Origin: a virus
Reading direction: 5' to 3' (one strand)
IMG/VR virus record: IMGVR_UViG_3300042564_002147
Span: 1 to 25,712 of that record
DNA length: 25,712 bases
In this document: positions 7,329 to 13,239 of the stretch, one piece after another
Layout of the letters: each line of letters starts with the position of its first letter
How positions within the stretch are numbered: position 1 is the first letter of the stretch
Notes under the pieces: model-generated
Seen by the model: the letters and a program-made list of their open reading frames with translations, nothing else
Databases searched by the model: none
Told to the model about the DNA's origin: nothing
Made by a program: the position numbers and the translations under genes

Positions 7329-7621
7329 TGCCGTTATACGAATTTGTAAATACAGAGACCGGAGAAAAGTGGGACGACTACATGTCTTATGAGTCGTACA
7401 AGGCATATCTTGCTGAGAACCCACATATTAATCCGGTCTATTCTATTTCTATCATCGGTGGATCTGGTGATCGAATCAAAACGGACAGTGGGTTCAATGA
7501 TGTACTAGGCAGAATCGCCCAGGCAAACCCCCACTCTCCACTAGCCCAGACACACGGGGACAAAGGTACTAAAGCATCCAAAACTCGTGAGGTCGTAAAT
7601 AAACATAAAAGCAAGGGATAA
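7328..7621 (+). CDS. FmdB-like phage protein without zinc-ribbon cysteines
   Basis: A 97-residue protein. Its N-terminal MPLYEFVNTETGEKWDDYMS resembles the start of FmdB-type zinc-ribbon proteins and of a cyanophage family. The middle has LAENPHINPV, and the tail is basic (KASKTREVVNKHKSKG). It has no cysteine at all, so the zinc ribbon of bacterial FmdB proteins cannot form. Function is unknown. It starts on the stop of the preceding small gene and is followed four bases later by phoH. Confidence 0.65.
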   Translation: MPLYEFVNTETGEKWDDYMSYESYKAYLAENPHINPVYSISIIGGSGDRIKTDSGFNDVLGRIAQANPHSPLAQTHGDKGTKASKTREVVNKHKSKG

Positions 7622-7624
7622 CTT

Positions 7625-8377
7625 GTGGAACATAGCCAACCTCGTTTAACTAAGAGAGAAAAAAGAATCGCCAGACAGAATGGTGATGCATCTGAAGGAC
7701 TGACATTCAAAACTCAGAACTTCAATCTTAAACACATCAACCCTCTCACAGATAATCAACGCATTGCGTTTGATGCATTTGATGATGGAAAACATTTGAT
7801 GTTACATGGTATGGCTGGCACCGGCAAAACCTTTATCGCCTTGGGGAAAGCCCTTGAAGCGTTGATGGAAAATAAAGGTGTACAAAAAAAGATTTACATT
7901 GTAAGATCGGTAGTACCAACACGTGATATGGGATTCCTTCCGGGCAACCAGAAGGAGAAGATGAAGGTCTACGAGGCACCGTACTATGCCATCTGTACTG
8001 AACTATTTGGTCGGTCAGATGCATACGAAGTGCTTAAGCAGAAGAATGCCATTGAGTTTATCTCAACCTCATTTGTTCGTGGTATCACTATGAACGACTG
8101 CTATGTGATTGTGGATGAGGTCAACAACATGACCTTCCATGAACTGGATTCTGTGATTACACGTATTGGTAAAGGTTGTAGAGTATTGTTCTGTGGCGAC
8201 TTCCGTCAATCAGATCTTACGAAGGACCAAGAACGCAACGGACTGAAGGACTTCATGAGAGTCTTAGGTCGGTTGAATGATTTTGTACATGTTGACTTCC
8301 TCGAACAAGATATTGTTCGCTCGAAGCTAGTGAAGGAATATATAATTGCTCGTCAAAAACTCGGTCTCCAACCCTAA
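7625..8377 (+). CDS. phoH: PhoH-like ATPase
   Basis: A 250-residue P-loop ATPase of the PhoH family, common in T4-like marine and rhizobial phages. Walker A is GMAGTGKT at residues 62-69, Walker B is VIVDE at 161-165, and the later segments LFCGDFRQSD and FLEQDIVRSKLVKEYI fit the family's ordered C-terminal motifs. PhoH proteins are related to RNA helicase domains; a role in phosphate stress is often assumed, but the phage role is not proven. The start is GTG 7625 behind AAGGGA. The gene overlaps the next by 32 bases. Confidence 0.9.
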   Translation: MEHSQPRLTKREKRIARQNGDASEGLTFKTQNFNLKHINPLTDNQRIAFDAFDDGKHLMLHGMAGTGKTFIALGKALEALMENKGVQKKIYIVRSVVPTRDMGFLPGNQKEKMKVYEAPYYAICTELFGRSDAYEVLKQKNAIEFISTSFVRGITMNDCYVIVDEVNNMTFHELDSVITRIGKGCRVLFCGDFRQSDLTKDQERNGLKDFMRVLGRLNDFVHVDFLEQDIVRSKLVKEYIIARQKLGLQP

Positions 8378-9032
8378 AGAATTCAATTGGTGGTATCAGG
8401 ATGGGTTCGATCACTTCCCACGGGAGGAGATCAATGGTATCCGTCACTATGTAACTCCTAATGGTAGTTATCCATCTGTCACCACAGTTCTCGGTGCGAT
8501 GCTGGATAAGTCCGGTCTTGATGAATGGCGCAAGCGTGTAGGTGATGAAGAGGCTGACCGCGTTAGCCGTCTGGCCGCCACACGTGGTACTAACATCCAT
8601 AATATGTGCGAGAGCTATGTTCGCGGTGAGGATGTGGATGTTAGTATGCCATTCAATACGATGATGTTCAATCAGATCAAGAAGGTTCTAGATGAACACG
8701 TTGATGACATCGTAGGGTGTGAGTTGACACTGGCATCAGACGAACTAAAGATTGCTGGTTCATGTGACCTGATTGCGTTGTATGATGGCAAGCTATCCAT
8801 CATCGACTACAAGACATCGACCAAGAACAAGATGAAGGACTGGATTGAATCCTACTTTCTACAGACCGTTCTCTATGCGTACATGCTGTGGGAGATGACT
8901 GGCATGATGGCCAAACAATGTGTCATCATCATTGCTGTTGAGGAGGAACAGTTTCCTCAGGTCTTTATCGTCAAGCCTCGAGAGTACCTTGATAAAGCAG
9001 CGGCTCTCTGTCGAGCCTATCACCACCAATAA
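8346..9032 (+). CDS. PD-(D/E)XK exonuclease, RecB/Cas4-like
   Basis: A 228-residue nuclease of the RecB-like PD-(D/E)XK class, similar to exonucleases of cyanophages and T4-like phages. Evidence is TRGTNIHNMCESY with His85, GSCDLIALYDGK with Asp141, and the catalytic IIDYKTST with Asp154 and Lys156, followed by the helix FLQTVLYAYM. There is no cluster of four cysteines, so the iron-sulfur centre of true Cas4 is absent. Start is TTG 8346 with AAGGA upstream, inside the phoH 3' end. It probably works in DNA recombination or host DNA breakdown (inference). A terminator follows directly. Confidence 0.85.
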   Translation: MLVKNSVSNPKEFNWWYQDGFDHFPREEINGIRHYVTPNGSYPSVTTVLGAMLDKSGLDEWRKRVGDEEADRVSRLAATRGTNIHNMCESYVRGEDVDVSMPFNTMMFNQIKKVLDEHVDDIVGCELTLASDELKIAGSCDLIALYDGKLSIIDYKTSTKNKMKDWIESYFLQTVLYAYMLWEMTGMMAKQCVIIIAVEEEQFPQVFIVKPREYLDKAAALCRAYHHQ

Positions 9033-9034
9033 GA

Positions 9035-9061
9035 AAATGCGGTTTCGGCCGCATTTTTTTT
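9035..9061 (+). terminator. Rho-independent terminator
   Basis: AAATGCGG at 9035-9042 pairs with CCGCATTT at 9049-9056 around a six-base loop, followed by a run of T. It lies three bases after the exonuclease stop and closes the 4445-9032 unit. Confidence 0.9.
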
Positions 9062-9071
9062 CACTTTTTTA

Positions 9072-9100
9072 TGTACATTATTTCGAAAAGATAGTAGGTT
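9072..9100 (+). promoter_or_regulatory. Repeated phage promoter, copy 3
   Basis: TGTACA at 9072-9077, a 17-base spacer containing GAAAAG, then TAGGTT at 9095-9100, the same -10-like hexamer as the copy at 4388. It sits between the terminator and the small gene starting at 9127. Confidence 0.6.
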
Positions 9101-9126
9101 GGTATAGTAAGATAAGGAGAAAAACA

Positions 9127-9312
9127 TTGACTAACACTATCACATTCGATTTCGATTATAACCACAACATCTTCGAAACCCTCACACCATACTATCCACA
9201 CATCACTAACATTAACTATAACACTAATACCCCATCCGGAAATCCCGAAATTTCCATCACTTTCACCACTCCCGAAATCCTCAACCAATTCAAAACCGAA
9301 AACTACCTCTAA
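9127..9312 (+). CDS. Small G-poor gene, unknown product
   Basis: A 61-residue product starting with TTG at 9127 behind AAGGAG at 9115-9120. It is rich in Asn, Thr, Pro, Ile and Phe (MTNTITFDFDYNHN at the start) and has no Ala, Val, Arg or Trp. The coding strand holds only 9 G in 186 bases, most of them in CG steps, which is unlike its neighbours. No homologue is recognised. The good start site and its own promoter support a real gene; the base bias suggests selection on the RNA or DNA itself. Confidence 0.55.
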   Translation: MTNTITFDFDYNHNIFETLTPYYPHITNINYNTNTPSGNPEISITFTTPEILNQFKTENYL

Positions 9313-9332
9313 TAACAACTAGGAATTATATT

Positions 9333-9524
9333 ATGACTGACGAACAATTTGACGAACTCTTTGAAACCCATGATAACATGTACGAACAGTATATGGTATA
9401 CATCACTGAGAATGCCGACGACGAATGGCCAATCTGCAACGGTGATGATGTCATCGAAGCAGCCGAATGTTTCTACCTCTTTGAAGAGTTTCGTGACCAC
9501 TGGATTGCTACCAACGCAAAATAG
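9333..9524 (+). CDS. Small acidic protein, unknown function
   Basis: A 63-residue acidic protein (MTDEQFDELFETHDN at the start) with many Asp, Glu, Tyr and Trp residues. ATG 9333 follows AGGA at 9321-9324. It ends directly before the next promoter copy. Small acidic proteins in such arrays are often host-takeover proteins or DNA mimics, but nothing specific is recognised. Confidence 0.6.
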   Translation: MTDEQFDELFETHDNMYEQYMVYITENADDEWPICNGDDVIEAAECFYLFEEFRDHWIATNAK

Positions 9525-9527
9525 TTG

Positions 9528-9555
9528 TGTACATTAATCCAAAACTGTATATAAT
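9528..9555 (+). promoter_or_regulatory. Repeated phage promoter, copy 4
   Basis: TGTACA at 9528-9533, a 16-base spacer with CAAAAC, then a perfect TATAAT at 9550-9555. It has the same leading AAAATAGTTG as the copies at 4388 and 13018. The next gene starts at 9586. Confidence 0.65.
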
Positions 9556-9585
9556 GGTAATACCAAATGTGAATAGGATTATATA

Positions 9586-9768
9586 ATGAATATCTTCAGA
9601 TACAAACTACGTTACTCCCGCAGTACAACTTGGGTTATGGCAAAAGATGACGGATCTGTATGGGATACGTATCGCAGCCTCAAGTCAGCCAAAGCTGATG
9701 CTATCCGGAACCGGTTCAAAGCAACACGGCGTATCGATATGGACTTTAAAACCGCTATTAAGTTTTAA
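9586..9768 (+). CDS. Small basic protein, unknown function
   Basis: A 60-residue basic protein (MNIFRYKLRYSRSTTWVMAK at the start), ending in FKTAIKF. The central part looks like a beta-beta-helix unit (WVMAKDDGSVWDTY then SLKSAKADAIRNRF), a pattern seen in small phage domains, but no family is claimed. A GGAT-containing site precedes the ATG and promoter copy 4 lies just upstream. Confidence 0.6.
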   Translation: MNIFRYKLRYSRSTTWVMAKDDGSVWDTYRSLKSAKADAIRNRFKATRRIDMDFKTAIKF

Positions 9769-9788
9769 TTGTAATAAGGAATTAGATT

Positions 9789-10157
9789 ATGACGAACACT
9801 TACTGGAACAGCAACGGCACCTATCAGAACCTGGCTGAACAACTACGTCCACTGGTCCCGGTTATGGGTGAAGTTAAGGGCAAACAGAATAAGGCTCTTG
9901 ATAAATTCCGTAAGGCTTCTAATGCCTATTACGATATCTTCAACAACGGTGGTTGCAATCGTGCAGCTGAAATCCGTGGTATCTTTAAATTTGGTATGAC
10001 TTCCATGCGTCTCGGCAAACGGTTTAACTGGAATGCTATCCACGAGAAGGTAGAACCTATCATGGACCAGATCATCCTGGCCGCAGCTGCCGAACAAGGT
10101 ATCCGTGACTGGAATGCCGAAGCTGACCGTAACGACTACGAAAAACAATTTGCATAA
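9789..10157 (+). CDS. Phage protein of unknown function
   Basis: A 122-residue, mostly helical protein. The segment RPLVPVMGEVKGKQNKALDK is followed by KASNAYYDIFNNGGCNRAAE and a C-terminal helix EPIMDQIILAAAAEQG. No domain recognised. The ATG has AAGGA 9 bases upstream, and it is probably co-transcribed with the gene at 9586. It ends just before promoter copy 5. Confidence 0.6.
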   Translation: MTNTYWNSNGTYQNLAEQLRPLVPVMGEVKGKQNKALDKFRKASNAYYDIFNNGGCNRAAEIRGIFKFGMTSMRLGKRFNWNAIHEKVEPIMDQIILAAAAEQGIRDWNAEADRNDYEKQFA

Positions 10158-10172
10158 TTTTGAAAATAACTG

Positions 10173-10201
10173 TGTACATTATTTCTAAAATATCGTAGTA
10201 T
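10173..10201 (+). promoter_or_regulatory. Repeated phage promoter, copy 5
   Basis: TGTACA at 10173-10178, a 17-base spacer with CTAAAA, then TAGTAT at 10196-10201, followed by GAATAATAA. The sequence from AAAATAAC to GAATAATAA is nearly the same as copy 6 at 10388, and the next gene begins 24 bases downstream. Confidence 0.7.
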
Positions 10202-10225
10202 GAATAATAACGAATGGAGATTATT

Positions 10226-10372
10226 ATGCCTTACGCTCTTATGATTGCTGGTCTGATTACAATGTGTGTTCCTGAAGAAGCTGGTTTGCTTCGCACGATC
10301 TTGCAGGCAGGTTTCGGCCTCGGCATGTTCGGTCTCGGTACGCTCATGGTTCTTGATGAAAATAATGCATAA
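10226..10372 (+). CDS. Very small hydrophobic membrane protein
   Basis: A 48-residue product (MPYALMIAGLITMCVPEEAG at the start). It has two hydrophobic stretches, residues 3-15 and 24-43, joined by a short EEAGLLR segment, so it is probably a membrane peptide. The ATG follows a TGGAGATTATT site and has its own promoter (copy 5). Candidate roles such as host-membrane modulation or superinfection exclusion are inference only. Confidence 0.6.
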   Translation: MPYALMIAGLITMCVPEEAGLLRTILQAGFGLGMFGLGTLMVLDENNA

Positions 10373-10387
10373 TTTTTAAAATAACTG

Positions 10388-10416
10388 TGTACAAATTATC
10401 AAAACTTTGGTAGTAT
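10388..10416 (+). promoter_or_regulatory. Repeated phage promoter, copy 6
   Basis: TGTACA at 10388-10393, a 17-base spacer with CAAAAC, then TAGTAT at 10411-10416 and GAATAATAA. The next ATG at 10441 follows AAGGAG with good spacing. Confidence 0.7.
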
Positions 10417-10440
10417 GAATAATAAGCTAAGGAGATTGTT

Positions 10441-10605
10441 ATGAACATTTACACACGTGAGATTGCTAAGATCCTTGAAATCAGCCTTGATGATGCACTC
10501 CGCATTCAAGACGAAATGGAATGCAACGGTTTTGATTTCAGCGAAGCAACTACTAATCAGTTTATGCGTGAAATCAAGTATCAACGTACAGCTTTGTCTA
10601 TCTAA
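10441..10605 (+). CDS. Very small protein, possibly helix-turn-helix
   Basis: A 54-residue product. Residues 3-27 (YTREIAKILEISLDDALRIQ) have the length and spacing of a small helix-turn-helix unit: a first helix REIAKIL, a turn EISL and a second helix DDALRIQDEM. This is a shape-based guess, not a family match. AAGGAG precedes the ATG and promoter copy 6 lies immediately upstream. Confidence 0.6.
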   Translation: MNIYTREIAKILEISLDDALRIQDEMECNGFDFSEATTNQFMREIKYQRTALSI

Positions 10606-10634
10606 TCTAATTTGAAACTGAAGGAATATATATT

Positions 10635-11582
10635 ATGGCACATATGATTGAAATGATTGACGGTCAGGCTTCGATGGCTTGGGCAGGTGACCTTCCTTGG
10701 CACGGTCTTGGCACGAAGGTCTCGAATGACCTGACTCCTGACCAGATGCTCAAGGCTGCAAACCTTGACTGGAAGGTTACTCCGGTTCCTGCATTTGCTA
10801 CGATTGACGGCAAGCAGGTCGACATCGGTCGTTCGGCTCTGGTCCGTGACCGTGACAATAGCGTACTTGATGTCATCACGAATGACTGGGTACCTAATCA
10901 GAACTCTGATGCTTTCGAGTTCTTCAACGACTTCATCGCTGCTGGTGAAATGGAAATGCACACTGCCGGTTCACTTCGTGACGGCCAGATTGTATGGGCT
11001 CTGGCTAAGATCAAGGATTCCTTTGAACTCTTCAAAGGCGATCAGGTTGATTCCTACCTGCTCTTCACGAACCCTCATAAGTATGGTTCGTCAATCGATG
11101 TTCGGTTCACTCCGATCCGCGTTGTGTGCAACAACACACTGACTCTGTCGCTCTCGCAGAACTCCAGTCAGGTTGTCAAGGTATCTCACCGCAACCAGTT
11201 CGACGGTGATGCTGTCAAGGAAACTCTTGGCATCGCCAAAGAAAAGCTCCAGTCCTACAAGGAAATGGCAGCTTACCTCGGTTCGAAGCGTTTCAACGAT
11301 GAGAACGTTGTTGATTACTTCAAGCGTGTCTTCCCTGTGTCTGGTGCCAAGAAGGAAATCAGCAAGAATGCTGAGATCGCTCTCAACATCATCGACCAAC
11401 AGCCTGGTGCAGAGTATGCCGAAGGTACCTGGTGGCAGGCATTCAACGCCGTCACCTTCATGACTGACCACGTCATCGGCCGCAGCGCTGATACGCGCCT
11501 CCAGTCAGCCTGGTACGGCTACAACAAGGGTCTCAAGACTCGTGCATTGGAAACCGCTGTTGAGTTTGCAGACGCAGCATGA
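10635..11582 (+). CDS. DUF932 / phage-plasmid-like protein
   Basis: A 315-residue protein matching the DUF932 family, often annotated phage/plasmid-like protein (TIGR03299 type). Typical pieces are WHGLGTKV at residues 22-29, DYFKRVFPV, VRFTPIRVVCNNTLTLSL near residues 155-173, and a C-terminal TWWQAFNAVTFMTDH with GYNKGLKTRALETA. The molecular function is unknown. AAGGA lies upstream of the ATG. The base composition is higher in G and C than the small genes before it. The stop overlaps the next start (ATGA). Confidence 0.85.
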   Translation: MAHMIEMIDGQASMAWAGDLPWHGLGTKVSNDLTPDQMLKAANLDWKVTPVPAFATIDGKQVDIGRSALVRDRDNSVLDVITNDWVPNQNSDAFEFFNDFIAAGEMEMHTAGSLRDGQIVWALAKIKDSFELFKGDQVDSYLLFTNPHKYGSSIDVRFTPIRVVCNNTLTLSLSQNSSQVVKVSHRNQFDGDAVKETLGIAKEKLQSYKEMAAYLGSKRFNDENVVDYFKRVFPVSGAKKEISKNAEIALNIIDQQPGAEYAEGTWWQAFNAVTFMTDHVIGRSADTRLQSAWYGYNKGLKTRALETAVEFADAA

Positions 11583-11806
11583 TCGTAACGTATCTGCCAT
11601 GGCTCATGTCGTGTGTCACCATATGGATGACGTTGCTCGCAGGCAATAACAACCAGTCTGCATGGCTGGTTGGCCTCGGCAATCAAGTCCTGTGGGTGAC
11701 ATGGATTATTGCTAGCCAAACTTGGGGATTGATTCCGATGAGCATTGCACTTGCTATCGTCTATGCTCGCAATCATTTTAAATGGAATACAGTAGAGGAG
11801 AAGTAA
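11579..11806 (+). CDS. Small membrane protein, unknown function
   Basis: A 75-residue protein with three hydrophobic segments, about residues 3-20, 27-45 and 50-64, separated by AGNNNQ and QTWG turns, and a charged tail (RNHFKWNTVEEK). The pattern recalls small phage membrane proteins with a GNNxxxxWxxGLxNQxLW signature, which loosely resembles PnuC-like half proteins; this is not a firm assignment. It overlaps the DUF932 stop as ATGA and is followed two bases later by another membrane protein. Confidence 0.6.
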   Translation: MIVTYLPWLMSCVTIWMTLLAGNNNQSAWLVGLGNQVLWVTWIIASQTWGLIPMSIALAIVYARNHFKWNTVEEK

Positions 11807-11807
11807 T

Positions 11808-12050
11808 ATGTTTTGGTTATGGTTAATTTTTGCTCTTTTGTTTATTGCAATTGGTTCGTATGTAAGCGGTAGACTCGATATCGATGTCGATGAAAAGCTT
11901 GGTATATTTTGGATGGTCTTTATAGGATCTCTGCTGTGGCCGCTCGTACTCACTGCCGTAATTATCATCGGACCGTTCTTTGGTCTCTTCTGGCTCGGTG
12001 ATCGCAAGCGTGAGAAGCTCAAGAAGGAAAAATCTGCCGAGAATAAATAA
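11808..12050 (+). CDS. Small membrane protein, unknown function
   Basis: An 80-residue protein with two hydrophobic segments, residues 1-20 (FWLWLIFALLFIAIGSYV) and about 32-62, and a basic cytoplasmic tail GDRKREKLKKEK. AGGAG lies just before the ATG. It was probably acquired with the envelope-targeted genes that follow. Confidence 0.6.
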   Translation: MFWLWLIFALLFIAIGSYVSGRLDIDVDEKLGIFWMVFIGSLLWPLVLTAVIIIGPFFGLFWLGDRKREKLKKEKSAENK

Positions 12051-12054
12051 GTTT

Positions 12055-12237
12055 ATGGTAGAAGAAAACGGTACTTACTTTGTAGGAATGTCTTTAGAAA
12101 CTGAGGATGATGAAATCATCTTTCCGGTAAGATTTCATACAAAGAATTATAAAGAAGCTCTTATATTAACTCGCTGCATCACATCAGGTGATCCGCGCAA
12201 GCGAGTCATGTTTGCTGATATTGGTGGGGAGTTCTAA
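12055..12237 (+). CDS. Small protein, unknown function
   Basis: A 60-residue protein, MVEENGTYFVGMSLETEDDE at the start, with a beta-rich first half and a helix KNYKEALILTRCI. The chosen ATG at 12055 lies five bases after the upstream stop. A longer frame opens at 11980 but overlaps the membrane-protein gene. No family recognised and no strong ribosome-binding site. Confidence 0.5.
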   Translation: MVEENGTYFVGMSLETEDDEIIFPVRFHTKNYKEALILTRCITSGDPRKRVMFADIGGEF

Positions 12238-12238
12238 T

Positions 12239-12565
12239 ATGAAAAAGTTTATTGCATCTGCTCTTGTTACTAGCATGTTGATTACAACACCGGCTTTTGC
12301 CGAACACCGCAAACGAGATAGAGATCACAGTCAACAGGAACGCCGTAAAAGCGGTTGTGGTTGGCTTTGTGGTGCAATCATTGGCGGTGTTGTTGTAGGT
12401 GTTCTTTCCTCTGAGCGCAAAGAACGCAGAGAACAAGATCAAGAGTATGACAACCGTTACTATCCACCAGATCACCGTATCGACAAACGATATTGTGTTC
12501 GCGAACAAATTGTAGAATGGCATCGTGGTGAGCGATACGTCTACTGGCAAACTACCTGTAATTAA
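12239..12565 (+). CDS. Secreted basic protein with signal peptide
   Basis: A 108-residue precursor. Residues 1-21 form a classical signal peptide (MKKFIASALVTSMLITTPAFA) with an AFA cleavage site. The mature part starts with a highly charged EHRKRDRDHSQQERRK, has a glycine-rich hydrophobic stretch (CGAIIGGVVVGVLS, residues about 44-57), another charged stretch and a cysteine-containing C-terminus (RYCVREQIVEW...YWQTTCN). It resembles short alphaproteobacterial exported proteins more than phage core proteins. ATG 12239 has GGGGAG upstream. Its first ten codons resemble those of the next gene, also exported. Confidence 0.7.
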   Translation: MKKFIASALVTSMLITTPAFAEHRKRDRDHSQQERRKSGCGWLCGAIIGGVVVGVLSSERKERREQDQEYDNRYYPPDHRIDKRYCVREQIVEWHRGERYVYWQTTCN

Positions 12566-12574
12566 GGAAAACAT

Positions 12575-13009
12575 ATGAAGAATTTTATTGCATTAGCACT
12601 CGTAATGCTGGCTACTCCAGCTATTGCTCAGAAGACACCAGTCGGTGTTACCTATGACACGACTATTGTCCGTGCCGTTGACGGTGATACAATTGTTGTT
12701 GCTGCACCATATCTTCCAGCTCCGCTAAAGCCTGAACTTGGTGTTAGAATCTTTGGTGTTGACACTCCAGAAAAAGGTTTCCGTGGCAAGTGTGAGAGTG
12801 AGAAGGTCCGTGGTGAACAGGCTTCTGTCTTTACAAAAGACGTAATTAAGGCTACGAAAAAGCATCAGGTTGTTCTATATGATTGGGACAAGTTTGGTGG
12901 CCGTGTTCTTGGAGATATCCTTCTTGACGGCATGAGCCTTCGTGCTTTGCTCATCAAGAATGGTTTTGCACGTGAATACTTTGGTGATGCAAAACAATCT
13001 TGGTGCTAA
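12575..13009 (+). CDS. Secreted thermonuclease-like nuclease (SNase family)
   Basis: A 144-residue precursor with signal peptide MKNFIALALVMLATPAIA, then an SNase-type OB-fold domain. Catalytic positions of staphylococcal nuclease can be followed: Asp36 and Asp38 in AVDGDT, Arg58 in VRIFG, Asp63 and Glu66 in VDTPE, and Arg110 in DKFGGRVLG. The family cleaves DNA and RNA with calcium. The signal peptide places it in the periplasm or outside the cell, which is odd for a nuclease of phage replication. Roles in superinfection exclusion or nucleotide scavenging are inference. AAGGA precedes the ATG; the promoter for the tmRNA follows the stop. Confidence 0.88.
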   Translation: MKNFIALALVMLATPAIAQKTPVGVTYDTTIVRAVDGDTIVVAAPYLPAPLKPELGVRIFGVDTPEKGFRGKCESEKVRGEQASVFTKDVIKATKKHQVVLYDWDKFGGRVLGDILLDGMSLRALLIKNGFAREYFGDAKQSWC

Positions 13010-13017
13010 AATAGTTG

Positions 13018-13046
13018 TGTACAATTAAGTCAAAACATTGTATATA
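13018..13046 (+). promoter_or_regulatory. Repeated phage promoter, copy 7, upstream of tmRNA
   Basis: TGTACA at 13018-13023, a 17-base spacer with CAAAAC, then TATATA at 13041-13046, led by AAAATAGTTG as in copies 2 and 4. The predicted start, about 13053, coincides with the 5' end of the tmRNA precursor judged from base pairing. Confidence 0.7.
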
Positions 13047-13054
13047 TAGTATAT

Positions 13055-13117
13055 CAGTTGTTGACAATCAACAATAAAGGCGGAAAGACCGGGGTTCGAC
13101 TCCCCGCACCTCCACCA
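13055..13117 (+). ncRNA. tmRNA acceptor piece
   Basis: The mature 3' half: a helix segment, then GAC, a five-pair T stem with loop TTCGACT, the acceptor 3' strand CACCTCC, discriminator A and CCA at 13115-13117. The layout GAC-stem-TTCRACT-stem-CASCTCC-ACCA is the same as at the 3' end of E. coli tmRNA. The exact 5' end is estimated from the promoter and from pairing with 13447-13453. Confidence 0.88.
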
Positions 13118-13239
13118 TAGATACTCTGGGCCGAATACACACCGGCTAATAAAAGTTTCGATTACTATTGCTGAAATCCGGGCAATAGAATAGGCAGAGT
13201 TTGGAATCGCAGGTACTCTCTAGCCAGAGTGTCTATGAT
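13118..13239 (+). other. tmRNA internal spacer removed on processing
   Basis: The 122 bases between the CCA and the coding-piece 5' end. TAGATACTCTGG at 13118-13129 pairs with CCAGAGTGTCTA at 13224-13235 (one G-T pair), extending the acceptor helix into a hairpin. This is the expected shape of the pre-tmRNA before the 5' end of the coding piece and the CCA end are freed. Confidence 0.8.

Noticed and set aside
7328-7621. Active FmdB zinc-ribbon regulator
   Set aside because: The protein has no cysteines, so only N-terminal resemblance can be stated.
7879-7907. TGTACA-17-TAAGAT inside phoH
   Set aside because: Spacing fits the promoter family, but the -10 match is weak, the AAAATARYTG lead is missing, and no gene start follows closely.
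8346-9032. Cas4 and a CRISPR link for the exonuclease
   Set aside because: The iron-sulfur cysteines are missing and no CRISPR repeats were seen in the window.
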